A stretch of DNA of 64,000 bases, taken from contig NZ_JAINRD010000017.1 in NCBI RefSeq assembly GCF_020400605.1, positions 1 to 64,000 on the forward strand, in the 5' to 3' direction. A program made the translations under genes and the position numbers. This DNA is from Streptomyces aculeolatus (GTDB lineage: Bacteria > Actinomycetota > Actinomycetes > Streptomycetales > Streptomycetaceae). The notes under the pieces are model-generated. The model was not told where the DNA came from. It did no database searches and worked only from the letters and a program-made list of their open reading frames with translations. Below, in pieces: positions 49,325-57,838 of this stretch. The first letter of the stretch is position 1. Every line of letters begins with the position of its first letter.

Positions 49325-49356
49325 TTGACCTTGACGCCGGGGTCAGGGTTTAGCGT
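49325..49356 (+). promoter_or_regulatory. MerR-type promoter with overlong spacer
   Basis: -35 TTGACC (49325-49330), 20-bp spacer, -10 TAGCGT (49351-49356), then 7 nt to the ATG. The spacer holds the dyad ACCTTGAC-N6-GTCAGGGT (49328-49349, 7 of 8 pairs). An overlong spacer with a central dyad is the hallmark of MerR-activated promoters, and the second gene of the operon encodes a MerR protein. Confidence 0.8.
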
Positions 49357-49363
49357 CCCGGCC

Positions 49364-50122
49364 ATGGAAGAGACGAACTCCCTCCACGGCCGGGCAGTGG
49401 TCATCACCGGTGGAGGCACCGGGATCGGCCGTGCGACCGCCCGGCTGTTCGCCGCCGCGGGGGCCGAGGTCCTCGTCGTCGGCCGGACCGCCGAACGCCT
49501 GGCGGAGACCGCCGCATCACATCCGCGTATCCGGACGTGCGTGGCCGACGTTGCCGAGCCGGATGCCCCGGCCGACGTCGTCGCCGCCGCGCTGGAGGCG
49601 TTCGGTCGCATCGACGTCCTGGTCAACAACGCCGCGATCACACGTCCGGCTCCTCTCGGCGCGATCGACCGCAAGGTCGCCGCGGCACAGATCGCCACGA
49701 ACCTCCTGGCCCCGGTATTCCTCGCCCAACATGCCCTGCCGCACCTGGAGGACGGCGGCGCCATCGTCAACATCACGTCCATCCCGCCCCACTACGGCTG
49801 GCCGGGCAACTCGGTCTACGGGGCCACGAAGGTGGCCCTGGACCACCTGACCCACACGTGGGCCGTCGAGCTGGCCCGGCGCGGCGTTCGCGTGGTGTCG
49901 GTGGCGCCCGGGATAACGGCGACGCCGGTGCTGACCCACGCCGGGTTCTCGGACGAGCAGATAGCCGAGGAGGGCAGGAAGCTCCGGGCCCGGATCCCCC
50001 TCGGCCGTATCGCGGAACCCGAGGAGATCGCCTGGTGGATCGTGAACGCGGCGCGCCCCGAAGCCGGTTACCTCACCGGTACGATCATCCGGGTCGACGG
50101 CGGGCTGGGTGCGGCCGGATAG
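49364..50122 (+). CDS. SDR-family oxidoreductase controlled by MerR
   Basis: 252 residues, ATG 49364. Classical SDR motifs: TGGGTGIGRATARLF, NNAAITRP, catalytic Ser in VNITSIPPHYGWP and YGATKVA (Tyr and Lys). The C-terminal GYLTGTIIRVDGGLG is typical of fabG-like enzymes. Under a MerR-type promoter together with the regulator gene 10 bp downstream, it is probably induced by a specific small compound. Substrate unknown. Leaderless start. Confidence 0.93.
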   Translation: MEETNSLHGRAVVITGGGTGIGRATARLFAAAGAEVLVVGRTAERLAETAASHPRIRTCVADVAEPDAPADVVAAALEAFGRIDVLVNNAAITRPAPLGAIDRKVAAAQIATNLLAPVFLAQHALPHLEDGGAIVNITSIPPHYGWPGNSVYGATKVALDHLTHTWAVELARRGVRVVSVAPGITATPVLTHAGFSDEQIAEEGRKLRARIPLGRIAEPEEIAWWIVNAARPEAGYLTGTIIRVDGGLGAAG

Positions 50123-50132
50123 GGATGGCGCG

Positions 50133-50480
50133 ATGCGGATAGGGGAACTGGCGGACAGGGCCGGCACCACCGTTCGCGCCCTGCGGTACTACGAGCAGCA
50201 GGGGCTGCTGCACCCCCATCGGGCCTCGAACGGGTACCGGGAGTACGACGAGGCGACGGTCGGCCAGGTGGGCAACATCAGGCTGCTGCTCTCGCTCGGC
50301 CTCACCGCCCACGACGTCCGCGCCTTCCTGCCCTGTCTCGACGAGGAGATGAGCGGTGGTCCCGTCTGTCCCGCGAGCGCGCGGGTCATGGCGCACAGGC
50401 TCGCCGACGTGGAAGACAAGATCGCCGCGCTGGAAGCCGTCCGCAGCCGTCTCCTCGGCGCACTTCCCCGGGACCGCTGA
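50133..50480 (+). CDS. MerR-family regulator
   Basis: 115 residues, ATG 50133. The HTH reads MRIGELADRAGTTVRALRYY, then QQGLLHPHRASNGYREYDEA; the dimerisation helix is DVEDKIAALEAVRSRLLGAL. Two Cys (CLDEEM, VCPASA) are placed near where redox or metal-sensing MerR proteins have ligands. It likely binds and distorts the overlong spacer in front of the SDR gene, activating both genes when it meets its ligand. Convergent with the sigma-factor gene. Confidence 0.92.
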   Translation: MRIGELADRAGTTVRALRYYEQQGLLHPHRASNGYREYDEATVGQVGNIRLLLSLGLTAHDVRAFLPCLDEEMSGGPVCPASARVMAHRLADVEDKIAALEAVRSRLLGALPRDR

Positions 50481-50541
50481 GCAGGGCCGGGCCGCGTGAG
50501 CCGCCTGCGGCCGGGCACCGCCCCGCCGCAGGCGCGGCACG

Positions 50542-51768
50542 TCAGTGCGGTCCGGCGCCGAGCCGGTCGGCGCGGCGGGTCAGGTAGTCGCGCTCGGGCA
50601 GGCTCGCGGTGCGCTGTGCCGCCTCGCGGTACGCGCGGACGGCGGCCCGCGACTCCCCCGACTCCTCCAGCAGGTGGGCGCGTACGGCGAAGAACCGGTG
50701 GTGGTCGCCCAGTTCCCCGGCCAGCTCCGCGCAGGCGGCCAGGCCGGCCCGGGGGCCCTCGACCATGGCGAGGGCGACCACGCGGCCGAGCCGCGCCATC
50801 GGGCTCGGGTCCAGCCGCTCCAGGAAGCGGTAGAGCCCGAGAATCTGCGGCCAGTCGGTGTCCCGCGCCAGCCCGGCCTCGTCGTGGACGGCGGCGATCG
50901 CCGCCTGGAGCTGGTACGGGCCGGTCGGCGGGCGCGGCAGGACGCCGGTGAGGATCGCGACCCCTTCGTCGATCAGCTCGCGCCGCCACAGCCTCCGGTC
51001 CTGCGCCTCCAGGGGCACCAGCCCGCCGTCCGCGTCGAGACGGGCCGGGCGGCGCGCGTCGGTGAGCAGCATCAGGGCGAGGAGGCCCGCCAGTTCGTGC
51101 TCCTCCGGCAGGCTCTCCCGGAGCCGGCGGGTCAGCCGGACCGCCTCGCCGGACAGCTCCACCCGGGCGAGCCGGTCGCCGGTGGCGGCCGCGTAGCCCT
51201 CGTTGAAGATCAGGTAGAGCACCCGCAGCACGCTCGGCAGCCGCGCGGACCTGGTCGCGGCGTCGAGGACCCCGAACCCGCCGCCCGCCGCCGCGACCGC
51301 CTGCTTGGCGCGGGAGATGCGCCGCGTCATGGTGTCGGCCGGCACCAGGAACGCCGCCGCGATCTCGGCGGTCGTCAGCCCGCCGACCGCCCGCAGGGTC
51401 AGCGCCACCTGGGACGCCGGCGACAGGTCCGGGTGGCAGCAGAGGAAGAGGAGGTCGGCGGTGTCGTCCGCCCCGTACTCCACCGGGCCGGTCAGCCGCG
51501 CCTCCGCCTCGGCGGTCCGCAGCTCGCGGCGGCGGCGCGCGGACTCCGAGCGCCACATGTCGGTGAGCCGGCGGCTCGCGACCGTGACCAGCCAGGCGCG
51601 CGGGTCGGCCGGCACGCCCTCGGCCCGCCACTGCTGCGCCGCCGCCAGCATCGCCTCGCTGACCGCGTCCTCGGACCGGTCGAAGTCGCCGGTACGGCGG
51701 GTGAGCGCGCCCAGCACCTGCGGGAGCAGCTCCCGCAGGTGCTCCTCCAGCCGGGCCTCGGTGACCAC
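50542..51768 (-). CDS. ECF sigma factor, ECF42-like with C-terminal TPR-like extension
   Basis: 408 residues, GTG 51768. Sigma region 2 shows DFDRSEDAVSEAMLAAAQQW and PRAWLVTVASRRLTDMWR; region 4 shows TLRAVGGLTTAEIAAAFLVP and DTMTRRISRAKQAV. The long C-terminal part carries LYLIFNEGYAAATGDRLARV and helical repeats; this extended form, paired with a YCII protein, is the ECF42 type. It has no anti-sigma gene, and control is thought to come through the extension. It starts 2 bp after the YCII gene, so the two are cotranscribed. Confidence 0.92.
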   Translation of the reverse strand: MVTEARLEEHLRELLPQVLGALTRRTGDFDRSEDAVSEAMLAAAQQWRAEGVPADPRAWLVTVASRRLTDMWRSESARRRRELRTAEAEARLTGPVEYGADDTADLLFLCCHPDLSPASQVALTLRAVGGLTTAEIAAAFLVPADTMTRRISRAKQAVAAAGGGFGVLDAATRSARLPSVLRVLYLIFNEGYAAATGDRLARVELSGEAVRLTRRLRESLPEEHELAGLLALMLLTDARRPARLDADGGLVPLEAQDRRLWRRELIDEGVAILTGVLPRPPTGPYQLQAAIAAVHDEAGLARDTDWPQILGLYRFLERLDPSPMARLGRVVALAMVEGPRAGLAACAELAGELGDHHRFFAVRAHLLEESGESRAAVRAYREAAQRTASLPERDYLTRRADRLGAGPH

Positions 51769-51770
51769 GG

Positions 51771-52139
51771 CTAGAGCGCGTCCGCCGCGCCGCCGGGGCC
51801 GAGCAGCGGCCTGACCTCGACGCCCCAGTGCCGGGCGTCCGGGAACCTGGCGGCGATCTCCACCGCGCGCTCGATGGACTCGCAGTCGACGAGCCAGTAG
51901 CCGGCCATGTGCTCCTTCAGCTCCAGGTACGGGCCGTCGGTGACGAGCGTCCGCCCGTCGCGGACCCGGACCGCCCGGCCGGCCGGCGGGCCGGCCAGCG
52001 GATCGCCGGCCAGCCACTCGCCGGACGCCGTGCAGTCGGCCAGCAGCTGCTCGTACTCCGCGTCCTCCCGCGCGCGCTCGCTCTCGCTCAGCGCCTCCCA
52101 GTCCTCCGTCGAGGCGTAGACCATCAGCAGGTACTTCAC
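51771..52139 (-). CDS. YCII-domain (DGPF) protein, partner of the ECF factor
   Basis: 122 residues, GTG 52139 with GAGGAGGAG upstream. It begins KYLLMVYASTEDWEALSESE and contains the DGPF-like motif RTLVTDGPYLELKEHMAGYW, then CESIERAVEIAARFPDA and a C-terminal EVRPL, defining the YCII-related DGPF family. These proteins are typically encoded right next to ECF42 sigma factors and are their targets. Active-site His/Asp of YciI are replaced, so enzymatic activity is doubtful. Confidence 0.93.
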   Translation of the reverse strand: MKYLLMVYASTEDWEALSESERAREDAEYEQLLADCTASGEWLAGDPLAGPPAGRAVRVRDGRTLVTDGPYLELKEHMAGYWLVDCESIERAVEIAARFPDARHWGVEVRPLLGPGGAADAL

Positions 52140-52328
52140 GGTTCGCTCCTCCTCGCCGGGCGGGACCCGTCGTCCCACCGTCCGCCCCGTGGTCGTCGCC
52201 ACCGCGCCGGACCGGACATGCCGCCTCCGGCCGATTCTTCACCAGGTCCCGTGTCCGGTTCCGGGACACGCCGCCGACCACGGGGCAGCGGCGGCGCACC
52301 CGGTGCCGCCGCACCGGAAGGAGGACCC

Positions 52329-53543
52329 GTGAATACCCAGGCAGGCTCCCGCGGCTCGCGGCGGTCGAACCGCGTGCTCGGCACGTTGTTCCTCGGCATG
52401 TTCGTCATGGGCGGCGCGGAGCTGCTCGTGGTCGGCGTGCTCGACGTCATGGCGCGCGACCTCGGCGTCCCGGTCTCCTCGGCCGGCGCGCTGGTGACGA
52501 CGTACGCGCTCGGCCTCGCCTTCGGCGGGCCGCTCCTGACCGCGCTGACGATGCGGCTGGACAAGCGCACCGTCCTCGTCGGCGCGCTCCTCGTGTTCAT
52601 CCTGGGCAACGTGGTCGCGGTGACGACCGGCAGCTTCGGCGTGCTGCTCGCGTGCCGGGCCCTGACCGGTGCGGCGGCCGGGCTCTTCGACGCCACCGCG
52701 TTCGCGGTGGCCCTCGCGAGCGTCCCGCCGGAGCGGGCGGGCCGCGCCATCGCGGTGGTCATCTCCGGTGTCTCCGTGTCGGCCGCCCTCGGCGTGCCGC
52801 TGGGCACCGTGGCCGGCAACCTCCTCGGGTGGCGCGGCACGTTCGCGGCCGTGATCGTGCTCGCCGGCGCCGCCACGGCCGCGGCGGTGGCGCTGGTCCC
52901 GTCCGTGCCGCCGGCGAAGGAGGGCGCGGCCGACCAGGCCCGGCACGCGTTCGCGCCGCGGGTCCTGGCCGTCCTGGGCCTGTGCTTCCTCGTGTTCGCC
53001 TCCACCTACGCGGCGCTGACGTACATCGTGCCGTTCCTCGCGGAGGTCACCGGCGTCTCCGGTGCGGCGGCCGGGGTGTTCCTGCTCGCGTACGGCGCCG
53101 CGACGGCCGTCGGCTCCTTCGGCGGCGGCCGGTTCGCCGACCGGAACGCCGCGGGCACCCTGGTCGCGGGCACCGCGGGCTGTGCCGTCACCCTGCTGAC
53201 CCTGTACGTCCTCGGTGCGCACCCGGTCGTCGTGGCCGCGGCGATGCTGGTGTGGGGCCTCTGCGTCTTCGGCATGGCGCCCTCGCTGCAGTACCGCGTC
53301 GTCGGCCTGGCCGGGCCGGGCGGCGGGCTCGCGCAGTCGCTGCCGGCCTCCGCGATCAACGCCGGGGTCGCGTTCGGCTCGTTCGCGGGCGGCGTCGCGA
53401 TCGACCGCTTCCCGGTCCAGGCGGCGGTCCTCACCGCGCTGGGCATCGCCGTCGCGGCCTTCGCGGTCGCCGCGGCCACCCGCCGCTTCACCGCGCCCCC
53501 GGCCGAGGAGCCCGCGGAGCCCGCCTGGGCCACGGAGGGATGA
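52329..53543 (+). CDS. MFS transporter, 12 TMS (Cmx/chloramphenicol-type)
   Basis: 404 residues, GTG 52329 after AAGGAGGACCC. Twelve hydrophobic segments; LGTLFLGMFVMGGAELLVVG begins the first, motif A is ALTMRLDKRTVLVGALL and motif C is VVISGVSVSAALGVPLGTVA. It resembles Cmx/CmlR-type drug pumps of actinomycetes. It has no adjacent regulator except the divergent YCII/ECF42 genes, which share its promoter region, so expression may depend on the sigma factor. Followed by a strong bidirectional terminator. Confidence 0.91.
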   Translation: MNTQAGSRGSRRSNRVLGTLFLGMFVMGGAELLVVGVLDVMARDLGVPVSSAGALVTTYALGLAFGGPLLTALTMRLDKRTVLVGALLVFILGNVVAVTTGSFGVLLACRALTGAAAGLFDATAFAVALASVPPERAGRAIAVVISGVSVSAALGVPLGTVAGNLLGWRGTFAAVIVLAGAATAAAVALVPSVPPAKEGAADQARHAFAPRVLAVLGLCFLVFASTYAALTYIVPFLAEVTGVSGAAAGVFLLAYGAATAVGSFGGGRFADRNAAGTLVAGTAGCAVTLLTLYVLGAHPVVVAAAMLVWGLCVFGMAPSLQYRVVGLAGPGGGLAQSLPASAINAGVAFGSFAGGVAIDRFPVQAAVLTALGIAVAAFAVAAATRRFTAPPAEEPAEPAWATEG

Positions 53544-53602
53544 GGAGGCTCTGCCCGCGCACCGTCCAGGAGGCGGGGGTGCGAGAGCGGGAGCGGGGGT
53601 GC

Positions 53603-53636
53603 GGGGGCGCCGGGTGTGGGAGGGCCCGGCGCCCCC
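53603..53636. terminator. Bidirectional terminator between convergent MFS genes
   Basis: A 12-bp perfect stem GGGGGCGCCGGG/CCCGGCGCCCCC (53603-53614 with 53625-53636) and a 10-nt loop in the 99-bp gap between two convergent stop codons. Confidence 0.8.
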
Positions 53637-53642
53637 GGCCGC

Positions 53643-55022
53643 CTACCGCACCGCCCGGCCCGCCCCCATCCGCCACGCCACGGCCCCCGCCGCCGCCAGC
53701 CCGCCGACCGCCAGCGCGCTGCTCGTCACGAACGGGTTCTCAGCGCCCAGCCCCGGCGCGAACCCCACGCCCACGTACAGCGTGACGCCCGTCGCTCCCC
53801 CCAACTGGTCCGCCGCCCGCTGGACGCCCGAGGCGATGCCCGCGTCGTCCTCCGTCACCCCGCTGACCGCCGCGTACTGCAGGCCGATGATCCCGAACCC
53901 CAGCCCCGCCGCGACGAGCAGCATCGCCGGGACCGTCGCCGCCCGCCCCCCGCCGGCGTGGGTCACCCACGCGAGCACCACCAGGGCCAGCGCCGTGAAC
54001 CCGATCCCGGTCAGCGCGCACATCCGCGCCCCCCAGCGGCCCAGCAGCCGGGGTACGAGGACCGACGCCCCGATCAGGGTGAGGGCCAGCGGCAGCATCG
54101 TCAGCCCCGCGTCGAGCGGGCTGAGGCCCAGGTGGTCCTGCAAGTAGTAGGTGAACAGCAGGAACGACGTCGACAGCGCCGCACTCAGCAGCGCCGTGGC
54201 CAGGTTCGCCATGACCCGCGGGCCGTTGCGGAAGAAGCCCGGCGGCACCAGGGGGTTGGCCGAGCGGCGCTCCACCGCGGCGAAGGCGACCGCCGCGAGC
54301 GCCGCACCGGCCAGGGCGAGGGGCGGCAGCCACGGCAGCGCGCCGCCCTCCTCCCCCGCCTCCACGACCCCGACGGCGAACAGCAGCGGCGCCGCGGTCA
54401 GCAGCAGCGAGCCGGGCAGGTCGGTCGGGGTGCGGCGCGCGGGCGGATCGGCCGGTACGAGGAGGAGCGCCGCCGCGAGGACGACCACGATGAACGGTAC
54501 GGACACGAGGAAGATCCACCGCCAGCCGAACAGCTCCGTGATCACCCCGGAGAGCACGAAGCCGAGGACGAGGCCGCAACTGGCCACCGCCCCCCAGACG
54601 CTCAGCGCCCGCGACCTGCGCGGCCCCTCGGGAAACATCAGCACGACCACCGCCATCGCCGCCGGCAGCGCGACCGCCTCGCCGGCGCCCTGGAGGAGCC
54701 GCGCCGCCACGAGCCAGCCGAACGACGGCGCCAGCCCGGCCAGCAGCGACGCGAGGCCGAAGAGCGCGGTGCCGGACAGCAGGACGCGGCGCCGGCCCAG
54801 GACGTCGCCCAGCCGGCCGCCGAGCATCAGCAGCCCGCCGCCGGTGATCGTGTATCCGACGACCACCCAGGTCAGCCGGCGGTCGTCCGCCGCGAAGTCG
54901 GCGCCGATCGACGGCAGCGCGACGTTGACCACGGTCACGTCGACCGCGATGAGGAACTGCAGCATGGCCATGCAGCACAGCACCAGCCATGCGCGCGCCG
55001 GGGTAACAGTTTTCGGGTGCAC
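53643..55022 (-). CDS. MFS transporter, DHA2 type, 14 TMS
   Basis: 459 residues from GTG 55022, seven nt after GGAG; a longer reading to 55112 lacks a ribosome site. The first segment has AMLQFLIAVDVTVVNVALPS, motif A is LGGRLGDVLGRRRVLLSG, motif C is GAVASCGLVLGFVLSGVITE. It belongs with the drug exporters of the EmrB/QacA family. No regulator is adjacent: htpX follows on the same strand after 258 bp with its own leader. Confidence 0.92.
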   Translation of the reverse strand: MHPKTVTPARAWLVLCCMAMLQFLIAVDVTVVNVALPSIGADFAADDRRLTWVVVGYTITGGGLLMLGGRLGDVLGRRRVLLSGTALFGLASLLAGLAPSFGWLVAARLLQGAGEAVALPAAMAVVVLMFPEGPRRSRALSVWGAVASCGLVLGFVLSGVITELFGWRWIFLVSVPFIVVVLAAALLLVPADPPARRTPTDLPGSLLLTAAPLLFAVGVVEAGEEGGALPWLPPLALAGAALAAVAFAAVERRSANPLVPPGFFRNGPRVMANLATALLSAALSTSFLLFTYYLQDHLGLSPLDAGLTMLPLALTLIGASVLVPRLLGRWGARMCALTGIGFTALALVVLAWVTHAGGGRAATVPAMLLVAAGLGFGIIGLQYAAVSGVTEDDAGIASGVQRAADQLGGATGVTLYVGVGFAPGLGAENPFVTSSALAVGGLAAAGAVAWRMGAGRAVR

Positions 55023-55280
55023 CTGAAAGCTCCGTTGCTCGGAAGACGGGTTCCGGGCAGCACAAGGGGCCGCTCCGGTCGAATCGCGAAGCGACGGAAC
55101 GTGTGAACGCACACGAGCACGTACGCGGGCGCACGGATCCGGCTGCGGATCACGTGCGGACGTACGGAAGAGTGGTGACCTGCGCCCCGCCGCTAGCGGG
55201 GCGTCCTCGTCACACCGGCGCAGCCGGCTCCAGAAGCACCTGACATGCGCCTCACGCTACCCGAGCGGCCGGGGCCCCGT

Positions 55281-56150
55281 TCAGTGGCCCAGGTCGCGGC
55301 CGGCCATGCGCTCCAGCCGGGCGATACGTTCCGCCATCGGCGGGTGCGTGGAGAAAAGCCGCGACATGTTGCCCGAGCCCCGCCGGAACGGGTTGGCGAT
55401 CATCATGTGGCTCGCCGTCTCGATCCGGGGCTCCGGGGGCAGCGGGAGCTGCTTCGTGCCGGCTTCGAGCTTGCGCAGGGCGCTCGCCAGGGCCAGCGGG
55501 TCGCCGGTGAGCTGCGAGCCGGTCTGGTCGGCCTCGTACTCCCGGGAGCGGCTGACCGCGAGCCTGATGATGCTCGCCGCCACCGGGCCCAGGAAGAGGA
55601 CCAGGAGCATGCCGAACGGGCCGGGGCCGTTGCCGTTGCGGTCGCCGCTGGGGATCAGCCAGGCGAAGTTCACCAGGAACATCACGACCGAGGCGAGCGC
55701 GCCCGCGATCGACGAGATGAGGATGTCGCGGTTGTAGACGTGCATCAGCTCGTGGCCGAGGACGCCGCGCAGCTCGCGCTCGTCGAGGATCTGCAGGATG
55801 CCCTCGGTGACGCAGACCGCCGCGTTGCGCGGGTCGCGGCCGGTGGCGAAGGCGTTCGGGGCCTGGGTGGGCGAGATGTAGAGGCGCGGCATCGGCTGGC
55901 GGGCCTCGTTGGACAGCTCGCGCACGATCCGGTACAGGTTCGGCGCCTCGATCTCGCTGACCGGGCGGGCACGCATCGCGCGCAGCGCCAGCTTGTCGCT
56001 GTTCCAGTACGCGTACGCGTTGGTGCCGATGGCCACGACGAGCGCGATGACCAGGCCCGTACGGCCGAAAATGCTGCCGATGAGCAAGATCAGCGCAGAC
56101 ATGCCGCCGAGGAGCGCGGCTGTCTTCAGCCCGTTGTTCGACCGGTGCAC
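55281..56150 (-). CDS. htpX: Membrane protease HtpX, M48 family
   Basis: 289 residues, GTG 56150. Two N-terminal membrane helices (AALLGGMSALILLIGSI, LVIALVVAIGTNAYAYW), the zinc motif GHELMH in RGVLGHELMHVYNRD (about 131-136), two more helices (SSIAGALASVVMFLVNFAWL, FGMLLVLFLGPVAASIIRLA), then the third zinc ligand Glu in SREYEADQTG. HtpX degrades misfolded membrane proteins after heat and envelope stress. The position next to the nuo operon, same strand, separated by 140 bp, is a chance or core arrangement; no heat-shock promoter element was identified. Confidence 0.95.
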   Translation of the reverse strand: MHRSNNGLKTAALLGGMSALILLIGSIFGRTGLVIALVVAIGTNAYAYWNSDKLALRAMRARPVSEIEAPNLYRIVRELSNEARQPMPRLYISPTQAPNAFATGRDPRNAAVCVTEGILQILDERELRGVLGHELMHVYNRDILISSIAGALASVVMFLVNFAWLIPSGDRNGNGPGPFGMLLVLFLGPVAASIIRLAVSRSREYEADQTGSQLTGDPLALASALRKLEAGTKQLPLPPEPRIETASHMMIANPFRRGSGNMSRLFSTHPPMAERIARLERMAGRDLGH

Positions 56151-56290
56151 GGTGTGCCCTCCAAAGCCTGCCGCCGCAAGTGTCGGCCGTCTCCCTCCAG
56201 TGGACCCCTCCCACGCACAGAACGCCCGACCTGCCGGGTAAGTTCCCTGGTCAGCGCAGATTCCCTGTGCGCCGGGCGGGTGAGGCGGCG

Positions 56291-57838
56291 TTACAGCAGG
56301 GCTTCGCCCGCGAAGCGCAGTACGAGCTGCGGGGCGCCCGAGAGCGCGATGCCGAGCGCCGCGGTCAGGCCGATGGCGCCGCGCAGCGGGGCGGTCAGGG
56401 TGGTGCGTACCGCGGTGGGCTCCGCCGCCGGTGCCGCCGGGCGGAACAGCAGCGCCGTCCACTGCAGGTAGTAGTACAGCCCCACCACCACGTTCGCCGC
56501 CATGACCACCGCCAGCCACCCCAGCCCCGCGTCCACCGCGGCGCCCAGGACGGTCACCTTGGCGAACAGGCCGATGATCCCCGGCGGCAGCCCCGCGAGG
56601 TTGATGAGGAAGAACGCCAGCGCCAGGGCGACCGGCAGCCGCGTCGACGCCAGGCCCCGGTGGTCGGCGATCCGGCCGCCGCGGCCGCCCTTCGCCGCCA
56701 CCGCGGCGACCACCGCGAAGGCGCCGAGGTTCACCACCCCGTACATCAGCGCGTACGCCAGCGTGGAGCCCACGGCGCGCCCGGGCTCGTCGGCGTAGGC
56801 CGCGGCGGCGATCGGGACCAGCAGGTAGCCGGCCTGCGCCACGGAGGACCAGGCCAGCAGCCGGACCGCGCTGTGCGGGGCGTCGAGGCGCTGGCGCAGC
56901 GCGGCGACGTTGCCCGCGGTCATGGTCAGCGCCGCCAGGACCGCGACCGCGGGGCCCCACACGTGGTCGTACGCCGGGAAGGCGACGACGGTGACGAGGA
57001 TCAGCCCGCTGAAGCCCACCGCCTTGCCGACGACCGACAGGTACGCGGCGACCGGGATCGGCGCGCCGACGTAGGTGTCCGGTACCCAGAAGTGGAACGG
57101 CACCGCAGCCGTCTTGAACGCGAACCCGACCAGCGTCAGCACCACCCCCGCGGCCGCCAGCGTCTCCAATTGCTCCGGCGCGTCCGCGAGCCCGTCGGCC
57201 AGCCGCGCCAGGTGCAGGCTGCCCCCGGCGGCGTAGACGAAGCTGACGCCCAGGAGCATGACGGCGGTCGCGGTGACGGAGGAGAGGAAGAACTTCAGCG
57301 CCGCCTCGGACGACAGCCGGTCCCCGCGGCGCAGGCCGACCAGCGCGAACGCCGGCAGCGAGGCGACCTCCAGGGCGATCACGAGCGTCGCCAGGTCGCG
57401 GGCCGCGGGCAGCAGCGCCGCGCCGGCGGCCGAGGCCAGCAGCAGGAACCAGAACTCCCCCGCGGGCAGCTTCGTCGCGCGCACGTCGTGCACGGACAGC
57501 AGCGCGGCGAGCAGCGCGCCCGCGAGCACCAGGAGTTGCACGACGAGCGCGAAGCGGTCGGCGGTGTAGCTGCAGACACCGGGGCCGTCGGTGAGGCAGA
57601 AGGTGGTGCGGTCGCCGTCGAGCAGCGGCAGCAGCGCGAGCAGGGACAGGGCGAGCGCGGCGACCGCGCCCCAGCCGAGGAGGTGCTTGGCGCGCTCGGG
57701 AACGAAGAGGTCGGCGACGAGCAGCGCGACGGCGGCCACGGCGACGATCGTGGGCGGCGCGACGGCGAGCCAGTCGACGGACTGGACGACGGACTCGGCC
57801 AGGACGGCGGAGTCCGCGGTCCCGTCTGCGTACGTCAT
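56291..57838 (-). CDS. nuoN: NADH-quinone oxidoreductase subunit N
   Basis: 515 residues, ATG 57838 overlapping the last base of the nuoM stop (TGATG). Proton-pumping antiporter-like subunit with 14 expected helices: the conserved lysine region GFAFKTAAVPFHFWVPDTYV and the TM helix NLAGLPPGIIGLFAKVTVLG are present. It sits in the membrane arm of complex I and uses the quinone-reduction energy to move protons. Last gene of the nuo operon, ending in TAA at 56293-56291. Unlike the E. coli gene, it starts with an extension of about 30 residues. Confidence 0.97.
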   Translation of the reverse strand: MTYADGTADSAVLAESVVQSVDWLAVAPPTIVAVAAVALLVADLFVPERAKHLLGWGAVAALALSLLALLPLLDGDRTTFCLTDGPGVCSYTADRFALVVQLLVLAGALLAALLSVHDVRATKLPAGEFWFLLLASAAGAALLPAARDLATLVIALEVASLPAFALVGLRRGDRLSSEAALKFFLSSVTATAVMLLGVSFVYAAGGSLHLARLADGLADAPEQLETLAAAGVVLTLVGFAFKTAAVPFHFWVPDTYVGAPIPVAAYLSVVGKAVGFSGLILVTVVAFPAYDHVWGPAVAVLAALTMTAGNVAALRQRLDAPHSAVRLLAWSSVAQAGYLLVPIAAAAYADEPGRAVGSTLAYALMYGVVNLGAFAVVAAVAAKGGRGGRIADHRGLASTRLPVALALAFFLINLAGLPPGIIGLFAKVTVLGAAVDAGLGWLAVVMAANVVVGLYYYLQWTALLFRPAAPAAEPTAVRTTLTAPLRGAIGLTAALGIALSGAPQLVLRFAGEALL

